DNA from: JAHEDT01 sp963825615
Lineage (GTDB): Bacteria; Desulfobacterota; Desulfuromonadia; Desulfuromonadales; BM103
Assembly (NCBI GenBank): GCA_963825615.1
Contig: CAWGTV010000003.1
Coordinates: 1 to 64,000, forward strand
Length of the DNA: 64,000 bases
Direction: 5' to 3'
The notes beneath the pieces are model-generated. The model ran no database searches, was not told the origin of the DNA, and saw only the letters and a list, made by a program, of their open reading frames with translations. Positions 46,465 to 55,483 of the stretch are shown here, piece after piece. A program made the translations under genes and the position numbers. Each line of letters starts with the position of its first letter. Positions within the stretch are counted from its first letter, which is position 1.

Positions 46465-48411
46465 CTAAGGGTTCCCACGAGGATTCCATGATGTCTCCAA
46501 AGAGAGGTCGACGGTAAATCCTAGCGCTATATCCTGCCATCTCACCAGTTTGAAATTTTGATTTGACCCAGAATTATCATTGTCTTGCGCTACAAAAACA
46601 CCGAACGGAAAGACCGAACCCAACGGAGTGCTGATTACATCAATACCATCGGTACCAGATACTCCATCAATACCGTTACCGGCAATAATCTCAAATGTTC
46701 CCAAATAATTTCCATTTACCCGGCTATAAATGACATATTCGCTTGCACCCTGAGCTGATGCGATTAGATATCCTTGTCCATTGGTGCCATAGTAAATCGT
46801 CAGACCTTCAATATCAGCCGTCAGATTCCCGAAAACTGTATCAACAGATGTGCGTGTAGTTCCATCACCAGGTTCAGCTCCATATTTCCAAATACCTACA
46901 GTCTCTTCAGCAATATAGAAATATCCCGTTTCATCATCTGCAACGCAACCTTCGACAATACTCCCAACGCTAAAAGATCGCCTTAGAGCCCCTGCAATAG
47001 TTCCATTGTTATCAAAGATTTCATATTGGCGCACTGCTCCAGTTGCAGAGTTGACAAAAGCGTACACTGTGCCATCAGCGCTCTTATAAAGGCAAAACCC
47101 GTAGACAGTTATGTTTGTACTAACCGATCCAATGTTGCTCAACTGTCTGGTATTGGGATCCATTTTATAAAAAACCAGCGTATTGTTGCTGCGGTTACTC
47201 ATGCCGACTAAATCAACAGGAACGCCCCCGAAAGAGAATCCATATCTGATGTCGACGTTGTTCATGTCTCCCGCAGCAATATATTGAATCTGTGTCCCAT
47301 TCAAGTTATAAACTGCAATTCCCCCAAGCTTGTTTGTTCCGATAATTACACTCTGTGATGGATCGGCTGGATGGACCCATATACATGGATCATCTGCTGC
47401 GTCACCACTGTCAGGAACTGGGGTAGTTTCAACTATCGGTGAGACTTGAATGGTTTCAGAAAATGTTTGTTGGGACGTCACTGTGACGGTGTCCGTTTGG
47501 CTGTCAATGGTCCCGTCGTTCACGACGAGCCCCAGAATGTATGTTCCATCAAGATCCACAGTGAAGGAGGGGTTGGACTTATCCTGGGACGAAAGCGCTG
47601 CCGAACTGTTTGCAGGTTTCGATACAAAAGCCCAACGATAGCTCAACAGGTCACCATCGGCATCCGTACCACTGCCTGATAGGGTGACCAGGGTCCCGGT
47701 CGTAACATTCTGATCCGGCCCAGCATTGGCGACGGGGGCTGAATTCTGGGACACCGGCGTTGCTGTCACTGTGACGGTGTCCGTTTGGCTGTCAATGGTC
47801 CCGTCGTTCACGACAAGCCCCAGAATGTATGTTCCATCAAGATCCACAGTGAAGGAGGGGTTGGACTTATCCTGGGACGAAAGCGCTGCCGAACTGTTTG
47901 CAGGTTTCGATACAAAAGCCCAACGATAGCTCAACAGGTCACCATCGGCATCCGTACCACTGCCTGATAGGGTGACCAGGGTCCCGGTCGTAACATTCTG
48001 ATCCGGCCCAGCATTGGCGACGGGGGCTGAATTCTGGGACACCGGCGTTGCTGTCACTGTGACGGTGTCCGTTTGGCTGTCAATGGTCCCGTCGTTCACG
48101 ACAAGCCCCAGAATGTATGTTCCATCAAGATCCACAGTGAAGGAGGGGTTGGACTTATCCTGGGACGAAAGCGCTGCCGAACTGTTTGCAGGTTTCGATA
48201 CAAAAGCCCAACGATAGCTCAACAGGTCACCATCGGCATCCGTACCACTGCCTGATAGGGTGACCAGGGTCCCGGTCTTGACGTTTTGGTTGTCTCCTGC
48301 GAAGGCAACGGGCACGGTATTTTCATCCGTCCCACCCCCGGCCCCCCCACCACATCCGGGAAGGCAGAATAAGGTCGCCAAGCAAATGAAAATAATTAAC
48401 CATTTTTTCAT
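46465..48411 (-). CDS. PKD-repeat lipoprotein with C-terminal beta-propeller phytase-like domain
   Basis: The product has 648 residues. A lipoprotein signal ends CLPGC (Cys20) before a Gly-rich linker. Three PKD-like domains of 96 residues each (about 34-320) follow, nearly identical: TLVTLSGSGTDADGDLLSY, SYRWAFVSKPANSSAALS, GTYILGLVVNDGTIDSQTD. The remaining ~325 residues (about 321-648) match 3-phytase-type propellers: DAADDPCIWVHPADPSQS, GTNKLGGIAVYNLNG, GMNNVDIRYGF-like, GYFYIAEETVGIWKYGAEP, ADIEGLTIYYG, and GLLIASAQG-like. The usual role is calcium-dependent hydrolysis of phytate or phosphoesters; the polysaccharide context suggests an extracellular phosphodiester or sugar-phosphate target. 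Identity of DNA repeats is striking. Confidence 0.85.
   Translation of the reverse strand: MKKWLIIFICLATLFCLPGCGGGAGGGTDENTVPVAFAGDNQNVKTGTLVTLSGSGTDADGDLLSYRWAFVSKPANSSAALSSQDKSNPSFTVDLDGTYILGLVVNDGTIDSQTDTVTVTATPVSQNSAPVANAGPDQNVTTGTLVTLSGSGTDADGDLLSYRWAFVSKPANSSAALSSQDKSNPSFTVDLDGTYILGLVVNDGTIDSQTDTVTVTATPVSQNSAPVANAGPDQNVTTGTLVTLSGSGTDADGDLLSYRWAFVSKPANSSAALSSQDKSNPSFTVDLDGTYILGLVVNDGTIDSQTDTVTVTSQQTFSETIQVSPIVETTPVPDSGDAADDPCIWVHPADPSQSVIIGTNKLGGIAVYNLNGTQIQYIAAGDMNNVDIRYGFSFGGVPVDLVGMSNRSNNTLVFYKMDPNTRQLSNIGSVSTNITVYGFCLYKSADGTVYAFVNSATGAVRQYEIFDNNGTIAGALRRSFSVGSIVEGCVADDETGYFYIAEETVGIWKYGAEPGDGTTRTSVDTVFGNLTADIEGLTIYYGTNGQGYLIASAQGASEYVIYSRVNGNYLGTFEIIAGNGIDGVSGTDGIDVISTPLGSVFPFGVFVAQDNDNSGSNQNFKLVRWQDIALGFTVDLSLETSWNPRGNP
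47479..47766 (-). repeat. 288-bp tandem repeat unit 3 (PKD)
   Basis: The unit is repeated exactly 288 bases later; only a few bases differ (for example GACGAG versus GACAAG near 47528). It encodes one 96-residue PKD module. Confidence 0.9.
47767..48054 (-). repeat. 288-bp tandem repeat unit 2 (PKD)
   Basis: Essentially identical to the next unit over 288 bases, pointing to a very recent duplication or ongoing gene conversion. Confidence 0.95.
48055..48278 (-). repeat. 288-bp tandem repeat unit 1 (PKD), truncated
   Basis: Identity with the other units stops at about 48278, where the N-terminal linker of the protein begins. Confidence 0.9.
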
Positions 48412-48644
48412 ATTTGCAACCCTATCAAAACTGAAGAATGCAGAAGTGAGGGATACATCATGAACATCTGAACTTCACCCTTGTTGTAACTAATTAAATC
48501 CATTTAAACACCATTAACATTTCCTCTGGTGAATCACGATCTCAGGCAACCGTATTGTTGACTTTTAAATATAACATCCATGACAATTTTAATTGTTTTT
48601 CATTTCGGCTTACTATGATTATAGGGTAAAAAACAGATAATCGT

Positions 48645-49895
48645 CTAATTTGAGATTCTCAAATTTTTAGGAGCAGATATTGGGGGTTCTGTAATTACAG
48701 GCTCTGAATTTGATTTTATCTCGTCCGCACCGATATCGATACCATTTCCTGAAGTTCTGCTGTCCCCATCGAAATCATCAATAAGTCCTGCAACTTGAAC
48801 CCCATTATTAACAACTGATGTATTGTTAACGTTGGCTAAATGCAAATCTCCAATTTGTGGATGAACAAACCAAGCGTTTACTGCGTTGGTAATATTCTTT
48901 GTCAAGGTAGCAGAACCCCCATCTCGCGATTGAATCTGCTTGTTTGTCAAGTTGTTGGCGATAAGAACATTCGCTGTAGTTGAAAAGCGGTATTCAACAG
49001 ACCAGGGGTAATCGTGCTCCTGAAAAATTGTATTATTAATAACTTGAGTATTTGGGCTTTCTGCCAAGGCGATTCCAACATCAGCATACTGACCCTTGCT
49101 TTGAGAGTGATAAATCATATTATTACGAATTATCCCACCGGAATTACCCCTTCCCTCCATGCCAAAGCCTATCCCTCTGTCGCAATCAATAATTAAATTT
49201 TTCTCTACCAAATTATTTGCGGAGTTATTCCAAAAATGGACTGCAAATTCTGAAACTCCGACTGAAGGGCTGATGATATATTTAAATACATTGTTTCTGA
49301 TAACCCAATTTTTGGCAGAATGCGCATCAATACCACCAATATAATATTGAGGGCCTATCCCTGCGGTATACTCAAATAAACAGTTTTCAACCAAACCTTC
49401 GTCACCAGAAACATTGGTATTATTTAAGTCAACACTGACCTTTATCATTTGCTCAAAAGAATCTCTAAAAATACAATTTCTTAATATGGGCCTATCAGCG
49501 TTTAACTCGCCATGAATCTGTATGAGGTGATAACGACTTTTTTGCAAAGTCATATTTTGTATAGAAAACCCATTTGAAGAAACTTTTATAAGGCTTCCCA
49601 CCTTTGCATCCTGGCTCATCGCATCACCCTCAATGGTGACTTTTGTCCTATCTGCGCTTTTCCCCTGGAGAGCAATATTTGGTGCTGAAATTATTAACTC
49701 ACTCGTCAAGCCATATATGCCATCATTTAAGAGAATAACGGTATTCCCGCCGCGCTGGTTTGCAGCGTTAATTTCATTTTTAAGTTGTGTAACATTGCTA
49801 ACCTCAACTGTGCCTGCTAAGGCTTGTTCTGTCAGCAGAAGGAGTGCAGTGAATAATAAAAAGAGTAGAGAACGAATAAAATTATTATGTTTCAT
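48645..49895 (-). CDS. secreted right-handed beta-helix protein (polysaccharide lyase-like)
   Basis: The product has 416 residues. A signal peptide (about 8-28, LLFLLFTALLLLTEQALA) precedes a right-handed parallel beta-helix with repeated N-x-I/V turns: NTVILLNDGIYGL, GFSIQNMTLQKSRYHLIQIHG, NWVIRNNVFKYI, NLVEKNLIIDCDRGIGFG, IIRNNMIYHS and TQVINNTIFQE. Enzymes of this shape cleave acidic polysaccharides (pectate, chondroitin or alginate lyases), and such proteins are typical of exosortase-type glycan loci. A DFDGDSRTSGNGIDIGADE motif and a short tail ending PKNLRISN close the protein. The substrate is unknown. Confidence 0.85.
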   Translation of the reverse strand: MKHNNFIRSLLFLLFTALLLLTEQALAGTVEVSNVTQLKNEINAANQRGGNTVILLNDGIYGLTSELIISAPNIALQGKSADRTKVTIEGDAMSQDAKVGSLIKVSSNGFSIQNMTLQKSRYHLIQIHGELNADRPILRNCIFRDSFEQMIKVSVDLNNTNVSGDEGLVENCLFEYTAGIGPQYYIGGIDAHSAKNWVIRNNVFKYIISPSVGVSEFAVHFWNNSANNLVEKNLIIDCDRGIGFGMEGRGNSGGIIRNNMIYHSQSKGQYADVGIALAESPNTQVINNTIFQEHDYPWSVEYRFSTTANVLIANNLTNKQIQSRDGGSATLTKNITNAVNAWFVHPQIGDLHLANVNNTSVVNNGVQVAGLIDDFDGDSRTSGNGIDIGADEIKSNSEPVITEPPISAPKNLRISN

Positions 49896-50151
49896 AGTGG
49901 TTTCCCTGTCGCACTTTATTTAAATATCCATTTATGATCAATGGCGCCAGCAAGTCTTCATGACCCGGTTATTGTTTTAAACAATTTAGCTAATTTCTGA
50001 TACGGCCGATTAAAACTTGTCAACATCAATGGGATCAGTTTCTCGACCATGTCAAAAGTTATAACTGCAAACCTTTGATGCATCAAAAGGCAAGCCGTCA
50101 ACCTATAGATGTTTAACCATACTTACATATGATGTTTTTTAAGAATTCTTC

Positions 50152-51690
50152 TCAATTTATTTTAAGGCCCGTTGGGGGCTGCGGAGCTATCGAATTCTTT
50201 TCGACGCTTACGTAGACGTTATCAGACTGAGCCACTTTCCCAGACGCATCGTATGCTTTTGCCGCTAAAATATAGGTGCCAGATGCAAGCGATGATGTGT
50301 CCCAGGTAAACAGATAAGGGGTTGAGATGTCACTAGCCTTTAGGGAGCCGTTCACATAAAATTCAACCTTGGATACACCAATATCGTCGGATGCCGTGGC
50401 AGAGACAGCAACTATGCCACTGGCATTAGTGTTGCTTAACGGGGCAGTTATGGAAATCGATGGAGCCGCTGAATCGACAACTGGCCCCAATTGTAACTCA
50501 AAAACTTGAACTAGAGGGAGATCACCATCAGCCCCCTCCTGAGATAGGTAGATTCGTTGTGATGTCGGATCATAAGCTGCACCTATGATCCTCCTGTCTG
50601 CTTTCTGAATTGGCAAATCATAAGTCCAAACTCCGTAAGGGAAGACATCCCAAGGCTGCTTGGTACCCTTTTTAACAGCAAGAAGATCATTTGCATCATA
50701 TGCCCAGATTTGATGGACATAGGGATATCCGTGCGTTCCCTTACTTGAGTCTGCAGGATCATTACATTCGGCTCCTGTGCCGTAGCATGCACCCAAACCA
50801 TGTCTGCCAAAAAAAAGAACACTTCGGCTTCCCACTGGGAAAACAACCCCTGTGATCTCTGTCGACTGACTCGCATTTGGGTTAGCTGTTTCATAGCCAC
50901 CCAGCGTTGTGTGGCCGGAAGGATAATATACAAGCTTGGTTGCAGGAGCCGGGTTCAAAACACCAACCTGGGCAGGATCGAAAACAAAAGCTGCCGGGCC
51001 AAGGGAGGTTCGGCTGATAATTGGAATATTACTTTGTCCTGTAAGTGCCGGACCGCCGAACTCAGACTGCCATGACGAGGGGATGTTGCCCATGTACCCT
51101 GCAACGAAACCTGCTTGAGGCACTTGAGATCCTCCCACTGTCTTCATGCCACTGAAATTGACACCATTGGCCGTCCAATTTGCATTTGCAGTAAAGTGAG
51201 TATAGAGCGCTTCATAGGCAGCATCGTAATATCCGTATACTGACACCAGAAGTTTGTTGCCATCCATAAGAATCCCACCTAACTCTGCACCGTTATTGAT
51301 TGAACCGCCACCAGCCGTAATTTTATTTTTTGTCCCGCCTGTCAGATCAGCAAAGTTCTGAAGGACGGTCGCCGTTTTCAAAGAACTGAGGTTACTGCTG
51401 TTTACCAAGGGAGGGATACTGATTTCAGCTACCCTTTGATTATGAATGTGTCCAGCCATAAATAAGCTATTATTTAACGGGTTATAACCGATTGGCCCTC
51501 CTCCATAATTAAATGAACATTGAGTATCGTCAGAACACCCAAAGTTGCCCCCAGGGACTCGAAATGCACCAAGGTATTTCAAATTGCCTTGCTGAAGTAA
51601 TTCGCCTGTTGCAGCCATGACACATGGGACATACAATAGTGCTACACTTAACAAGATTGTAAGTAGCATTGACTTCTTTTTTATGATCAT
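50152..51690 (-). CDS. secreted 512-residue protein with C-terminal Ig-like domain
   Basis: A signal peptide (about 7-26, LTILLSVALLYVPCVMA) precedes a ~380-residue region with repeated aromatic and Gly-rich blocks (LKYLGAFRVPGG, YGGGPIGYNPLNNSLFMAGH, VYGYYDAAYEALYTHF, GRHGLGACYG, VHQIWAYDANDLLAV, RIIGAAYDPTSQRIYLSQEGAD). This looks like a beta-propeller or similar all-beta fold. An Ig-like domain follows (about 415-500; APSISITAPLSNTNASGIV, SKVEFYVNGSLKASD, TSSLASGTYIL). It ends APQPPTGLKIN. The family is not named with confidence. A conserved secreted member of such polysaccharide loci is likely. Confidence 0.75.
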   Translation of the reverse strand: MIIKKKSMLLTILLSVALLYVPCVMAATGELLQQGNLKYLGAFRVPGGNFGCSDDTQCSFNYGGGPIGYNPLNNSLFMAGHIHNQRVAEISIPPLVNSSNLSSLKTATVLQNFADLTGGTKNKITAGGGSINNGAELGGILMDGNKLLVSVYGYYDAAYEALYTHFTANANWTANGVNFSGMKTVGGSQVPQAGFVAGYMGNIPSSWQSEFGGPALTGQSNIPIISRTSLGPAAFVFDPAQVGVLNPAPATKLVYYPSGHTTLGGYETANPNASQSTEITGVVFPVGSRSVLFFGRHGLGACYGTGAECNDPADSSKGTHGYPYVHQIWAYDANDLLAVKKGTKQPWDVFPYGVWTYDLPIQKADRRIIGAAYDPTSQRIYLSQEGADGDLPLVQVFELQLGPVVDSAAPSISITAPLSNTNASGIVAVSATASDDIGVSKVEFYVNGSLKASDISTPYLFTWDTSSLASGTYILAAKAYDASGKVAQSDNVYVSVEKNSIAPQPPTGLKIN

Positions 51691-52388
51691 AGATTGAACT
51701 CCTTTTGCTTAGCGAGACTGCACAAATCGCAGGTAATTTATTTTAAAATTTACTGATATCACTGATTTTATTGCTATTTTTTTAATAAGCCTATACTAAG
51801 CTAAACGAAAATCAACAGCTGACTTGTAGTTTAACATATTACATACTTCTTTGCGTCCTAACATACTAAATAATAATAATATTCTTTACTTTTCAAATGA
51901 AAAGAATACTTGTATCACAAAAAATAAAACATTTCAGTGGTCTACCAAATTCAATACATAAACTATTTTAAAGAGCAATATTTGAGCCAAAAAAACGCTG
52001 ACAAAATTCAATGACACCTTTCCCGTTAAGTTGGACCGGTTTATTGGAGGAAGGTCAGGTCATGCTAAAGTTGATGACCAAAAATTGGTGCTGAGGAAAA
52101 CCTAGCAAAGGGAGTGTTGTCCAGAAGAGATTATCACCACTCTCGTGATATAGATTTCCCGAGGGTCTAATGCAATACTCTCGCCCGAGGAATCAAATCA
52201 AACACTATAATAGAAATTTCATTATTTCGTTGGTGACGACAATATGTTGATGCAGCATTTTTCATTTTGCCGATCAACATAGTCATTATGGCGATTACAT
52301 CTTTACTTTGACATGAGGGTTGCACACAAACATAAAGTTATTAAACAAATTTTATTTCTTAAACGGGTTAGAACCGCAGTGGGGACGT
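51691..52388. other. AT-rich intergenic, possible IS3-end remnant
   Basis: No gene. A stretch at 52012-52061 (ACCTTTCCCGTTAAGTTGGA and GGAGGAAGGTC) resembles IS3-family ends and the sequence at 15081-15124. It separates the secreted-protein genes from the glycan biosynthesis operon. Confidence 0.4.
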
Positions 52389-53504
52389 CTAACATTCCAT
52401 CAACTCCAAGTATAAAGCCTCATATTCTTTCGCCATTCTTTGATTTGAGTATTGTTCATCGATTTTATGGAGACCTCGTATTGCCATATCTTTTGCGACT
52501 TCAGGGCTGTCCATGAAAAACTGAATCGTCTTTGCCAACCCTACGCTGTCTCCAGGAGAGAAAAGGCACCCATTCTCGCCAGCCGTTACAAGATCTCGAT
52601 TTCCAGGGATGTCAGATACTGCTACAGGAACGCCTGCTGCCATTGCTTCCATGATGCAACGAGGGATTCCTTCCATTAAAGAAGGGAGCACAAATAGGTC
52701 GAAAGATTTCAGCAAGCTAAGGGCATCGGCTCTAAAACCAAAGAACTCAACGTATTTTGAAATACTCAGACGTGAGGCTTCCTCTTGAAGGGTCCTTTTT
52801 TGTGGCCCATCACCAACTATCTTCAGATTTATTTTACGATTATTTTTTTTAATAATGCTAATAGCTTTCAACAAGGTCTTTAGGTCTTTTCGATCAATTA
52901 ATTGACCGATGTAGCCAACCGTATAAACATTTGAAGCCTTAGGTGCAGGAATAAATGACCTGACTTCCTCCACATCGACACCGTTGAGAATCATTTTTAA
53001 ATTATTTCCTCTCAACCGACCTTTTATTCCTCTTTCAAGGTCAGGAGACAATGGGCATACTTTGTCCATAAACCTAAAAGAGACCCTATCCAACCACTCA
53101 TAAAATTGTAATTTTTTGTCGGATTCAAAGCTCCACCCATGCGGTGTGGTAATAACCTTGCGGCCGGCCAAGCGCGACGAAAAAAGTCCAATAATATCGG
53201 ACTTATAACCATGACTATGAATTATATCCACGTCATTTTTTCTGACAAAAGTAGCCAGACGGAATATAGCCCAAGGGTTGTATGCCCCCGCTGTATAAAA
53301 TTCAAACGCATTCAAACCACGAGAACGCGCTGTTCCAATAACTTCAGAGGTTCCATCCTTAATATCCATCAGGTTAACTACTGTGGAAATAACTTTTTTC
53401 GGATCACTCGCACCTAAAAGCGCCAAGATCCAACGCTCTGCACCATAAAAACCAGAGCTTCCTATAAGGTGCATTACATGAGGTTTCTTCGTATTGCTTT
53501 TCAA
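52389..53504 (-). CDS. glycosyltransferase family 4
   Basis: A GT-B retaining glycosyltransferase of 371 residues with a TTG start; GGAG lies eight bases upstream and the start overlaps the previous stop. N-terminal acceptor-side block HLIGSSGFYGAERWILALL, HSHGYKSDIIGL, VITTPHGW. C-terminal donor-side block VGYIGQLIDRKDLKTLLKAI, KIVGDGPQKRTLQEEA, and the EX7E motif in LMEGIPRCIMEAMAAGVPV. It is the last gene of the long minus-strand polysaccharide operon in this window and would add one sugar of the repeat unit. Confidence 0.92.
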   Translation of the reverse strand: MKSNTKKPHVMHLIGSSGFYGAERWILALLGASDPKKVISTVVNLMDIKDGTSEVIGTARSRGLNAFEFYTAGAYNPWAIFRLATFVRKNDVDIIHSHGYKSDIIGLFSSRLAGRKVITTPHGWSFESDKKLQFYEWLDRVSFRFMDKVCPLSPDLERGIKGRLRGNNLKMILNGVDVEEVRSFIPAPKASNVYTVGYIGQLIDRKDLKTLLKAISIIKKNNRKINLKIVGDGPQKRTLQEEASRLSISKYVEFFGFRADALSLLKSFDLFVLPSLMEGIPRCIMEAMAAGVPVAVSDIPGNRDLVTAGENGCLFSPGDSVGLAKTIQFFMDSPEVAKDMAIRGLHKIDEQYSNQRMAKEYEALYLELMEC

Positions 53505-54121
53505 CCAAGTTCTCCGTTAATTTCACTCTTATTAGAGATTCGACTTTTCAAAACTTTTGCAGGATTCCCGCCAATGATACTGTAAGGCTCTGCGTCCTTA
53601 ATGACCACAGATCCAGCAGCTACGATACATTTTTTACCAATATTCGCCATGACCACAGAACTGTTCCCAAGCCAAGAGTCCTCACCAATAACGATTTTTT
53701 CTAATTCACCGCCTTGTTCACGCATTGGAATATCAAGACGATCAAAAAAATGTTGCTTCTTCCCACTAATAATGTCGACATTGCTGCCGATTAGGACATC
53801 CGATTCAATACGGCACAAGCCGATACAACAATTAGTACCAATATACACCCGCGGCCCTATTTCGATTCCACGCTGATTTAATCGAGTACCAAACTCAATA
53901 CAACAATCATTGGAACAGTTTTTTAGGGCCAAACGATAAAATTGTTGTCGAAGATAATTTCCTGGGACCCCTGGCACAAGACTCATTAATTGTGAACACC
54001 CTTGAAATGGCTGATCCGACTTGATGAAAACATCAAAAAGAACAAGAGAAAAGTAGAGCGGCAAAACAGACAAAAAACATATAGATTTAAGGATTCCTTT
54101 CAAAAAATTTTTAATATTCAT
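53501..54121 (-). CDS. acetyltransferase, left-handed beta-helix (WcaF-like)
   Basis: The start at 54121 follows AGGGGACA; an upstream in-frame codon at 54145 is weaker. The product has 206 residues. N-terminal hydrophobic stretch (ICFLSVLPLYFSLVLFDVF), then hexapeptide repeats (IEIGPRVYIGTNCCIGLCRI, VLIGSNVDIISG, IVIGEDSWLGNSSVVMANI) and the closing GKKCIVAAGSVVIKDAEPYSIIGGNPAKV. It would O- or N-acetylate a sugar in the glycan. It overlaps the GT4 start by four bases. Confidence 0.9.
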   Translation of the reverse strand: MNIKNFLKGILKSICFLSVLPLYFSLVLFDVFIKSDQPFQGCSQLMSLVPGVPGNYLRQQFYRLALKNCSNDCCIEFGTRLNQRGIEIGPRVYIGTNCCIGLCRIESDVLIGSNVDIISGKKQHFFDRLDIPMREQGGELEKIVIGEDSWLGNSSVVMANIGKKCIVAAGSVVIKDAEPYSIIGGNPAKVLKSRISNKSEINGELG

Positions 54122-54132
54122 CAAATTGTCCC

Positions 54133-55422
54133 CTATTCTGCGCATAACACTCGTAGTGAATTGTTTATAATTATTAAAAAAAAGAATATTTCAAAATAAT
54201 TTAAACTCAAAAAACAAGAACATACGATTAAGCCTGCAAATGAAATTGCACTTGCATGATTCAAATTATCAACCAAATTTATGAATTGATGTTTGTCATT
54301 TTCCTGGCACCATTTGGAAATATGTAGAAAATTGAAAAATGATATAAAAATCAAAAAACAGTAACTCAATCCAGCACCAAGACCAGATTCAGCAGAAAAC
54401 TGGATTAAGGTATTATGGGCAACCATCGGCCTGCTCTCAATAAAATCTGGCAAGGCCACGTGGAAAGAACTTATGCCAACACCCGTAATCGGATGGCTAG
54501 CTATCATATTCAGACCACCCATCCATGCATTTAATCGGTCTTCAGCGGAAGACTCCCCTTGATAATCTGAGATTGTTTCACTACGGTCTTTCATGACATC
54601 GCCAGCTTGCCATTGATAAAAACAGAATAAAATTAAAAGTAGTAAAATAGCATAAACTTTTTTATTGCTTCTTAGTGTACCTAACAGTGTGATGACACCG
54701 ATCCCCAAAAGCCCTCCCCGAGAACCAGTTAAAAAAACGGCATGAATGCCAAAAGGGATAAAAGCCCATAAGCTATAACGGACAATCGTATTTTTTGCCC
54801 ACAAACCAAAATAAAATATGAAAGGTAGGCTCGTGACGAAAATCATCGCAAAGTTATTTTCATCGTTATAAATAGTGCCCCCCAGCAAAGACTTTGGTCC
54901 CATCAATCTACCTGCATTAAATTGAATCCAATTTGCATTAAAGTATTGAAGATTTGCCCAACAAATTAAACAAATACCAGTAATTAAAAAAACAAAAGAG
55001 AACCACTTAATTTTTTTAAATCCATCAATAATCAAGGCGCCGCAAAAAAAGAAGATAAAGGTTTTATTGGCTATTGGAAAAAGGGTTTGCGGATTGAGCC
55101 CGGGGACCTCATTTGCAATGGAGATATAAGGGCCACAGAAATATGACAAAACAACAAAAAACCAGAGTGATGACATCCAAAATATTTGCTTTGTTTTTAA
55201 AAATGATAAATCTAGTTTGCCTAGAAAAATATTTAAAGCCAATCCAGAAAGAGTAAAAAAAGCGACAAAAAAAGAAACGCGAATGCCCTCAAAAACCCAC
55301 CACCATATGTACTGTGGACCCAGTAGTGCTAAGAAATAATAAGAAGCAACACCTATCCAAGGACTCTTCAGGGAAGAGAGACACACGAGAAAAAGCACCA
55401 AGGAAAGAAAGGCTGTTCCCAT
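54133..55422 (-). CDS. O-antigen ligase/polymerase-like membrane protein (Wzy_C, exosortase-type)
   Basis: A polytopic membrane protein of 429 residues. The start (MGTAFLSLVLFLVCL, then SPWIGVASYYFLALLGPQYIW) resembles the DUF5935 N-terminus of O-glycosylation ligases linked with exosortase A. Central GSRGGLLGIGV and the periplasmic AHNTLIQFSAESGLGAGLSYC block are Wzy_C hallmarks. About ten to twelve TM segments. It would join repeat units or ligate the glycan to a carrier. Its C-terminal end overlaps the leader of the acetyltransferase gene. Confidence 0.88.
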   Translation of the reverse strand: MGTAFLSLVLFLVCLSSLKSPWIGVASYYFLALLGPQYIWWWVFEGIRVSFFVAFFTLSGLALNIFLGKLDLSFLKTKQIFWMSSLWFFVVLSYFCGPYISIANEVPGLNPQTLFPIANKTFIFFFCGALIIDGFKKIKWFSFVFLITGICLICWANLQYFNANWIQFNAGRLMGPKSLLGGTIYNDENNFAMIFVTSLPFIFYFGLWAKNTIVRYSLWAFIPFGIHAVFLTGSRGGLLGIGVITLLGTLRSNKKVYAILLLLILFCFYQWQAGDVMKDRSETISDYQGESSAEDRLNAWMGGLNMIASHPITGVGISSFHVALPDFIESRPMVAHNTLIQFSAESGLGAGLSYCFLIFISFFNFLHISKWCQENDKHQFINLVDNLNHASAISFAGLIVCSCFLSLNYFEIFFFLIIINNSLRVLCAE

Positions 55423-55483
55423 TAATAAATTACCAAGACTTTGTTAATAGATAATTTTTGAATCATTGACATGTATGAAAAAT

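Noticed and set aside
47446..48255. Repeated plus-strand frames of 60-77 residues
   Set aside because: Antisense shadows of the PKD repeats; they recur only because the DNA repeats.
47479..48278. CRISPR-like array
   Set aside because: The repeats are 288 bp contiguous coding units, without spacers.
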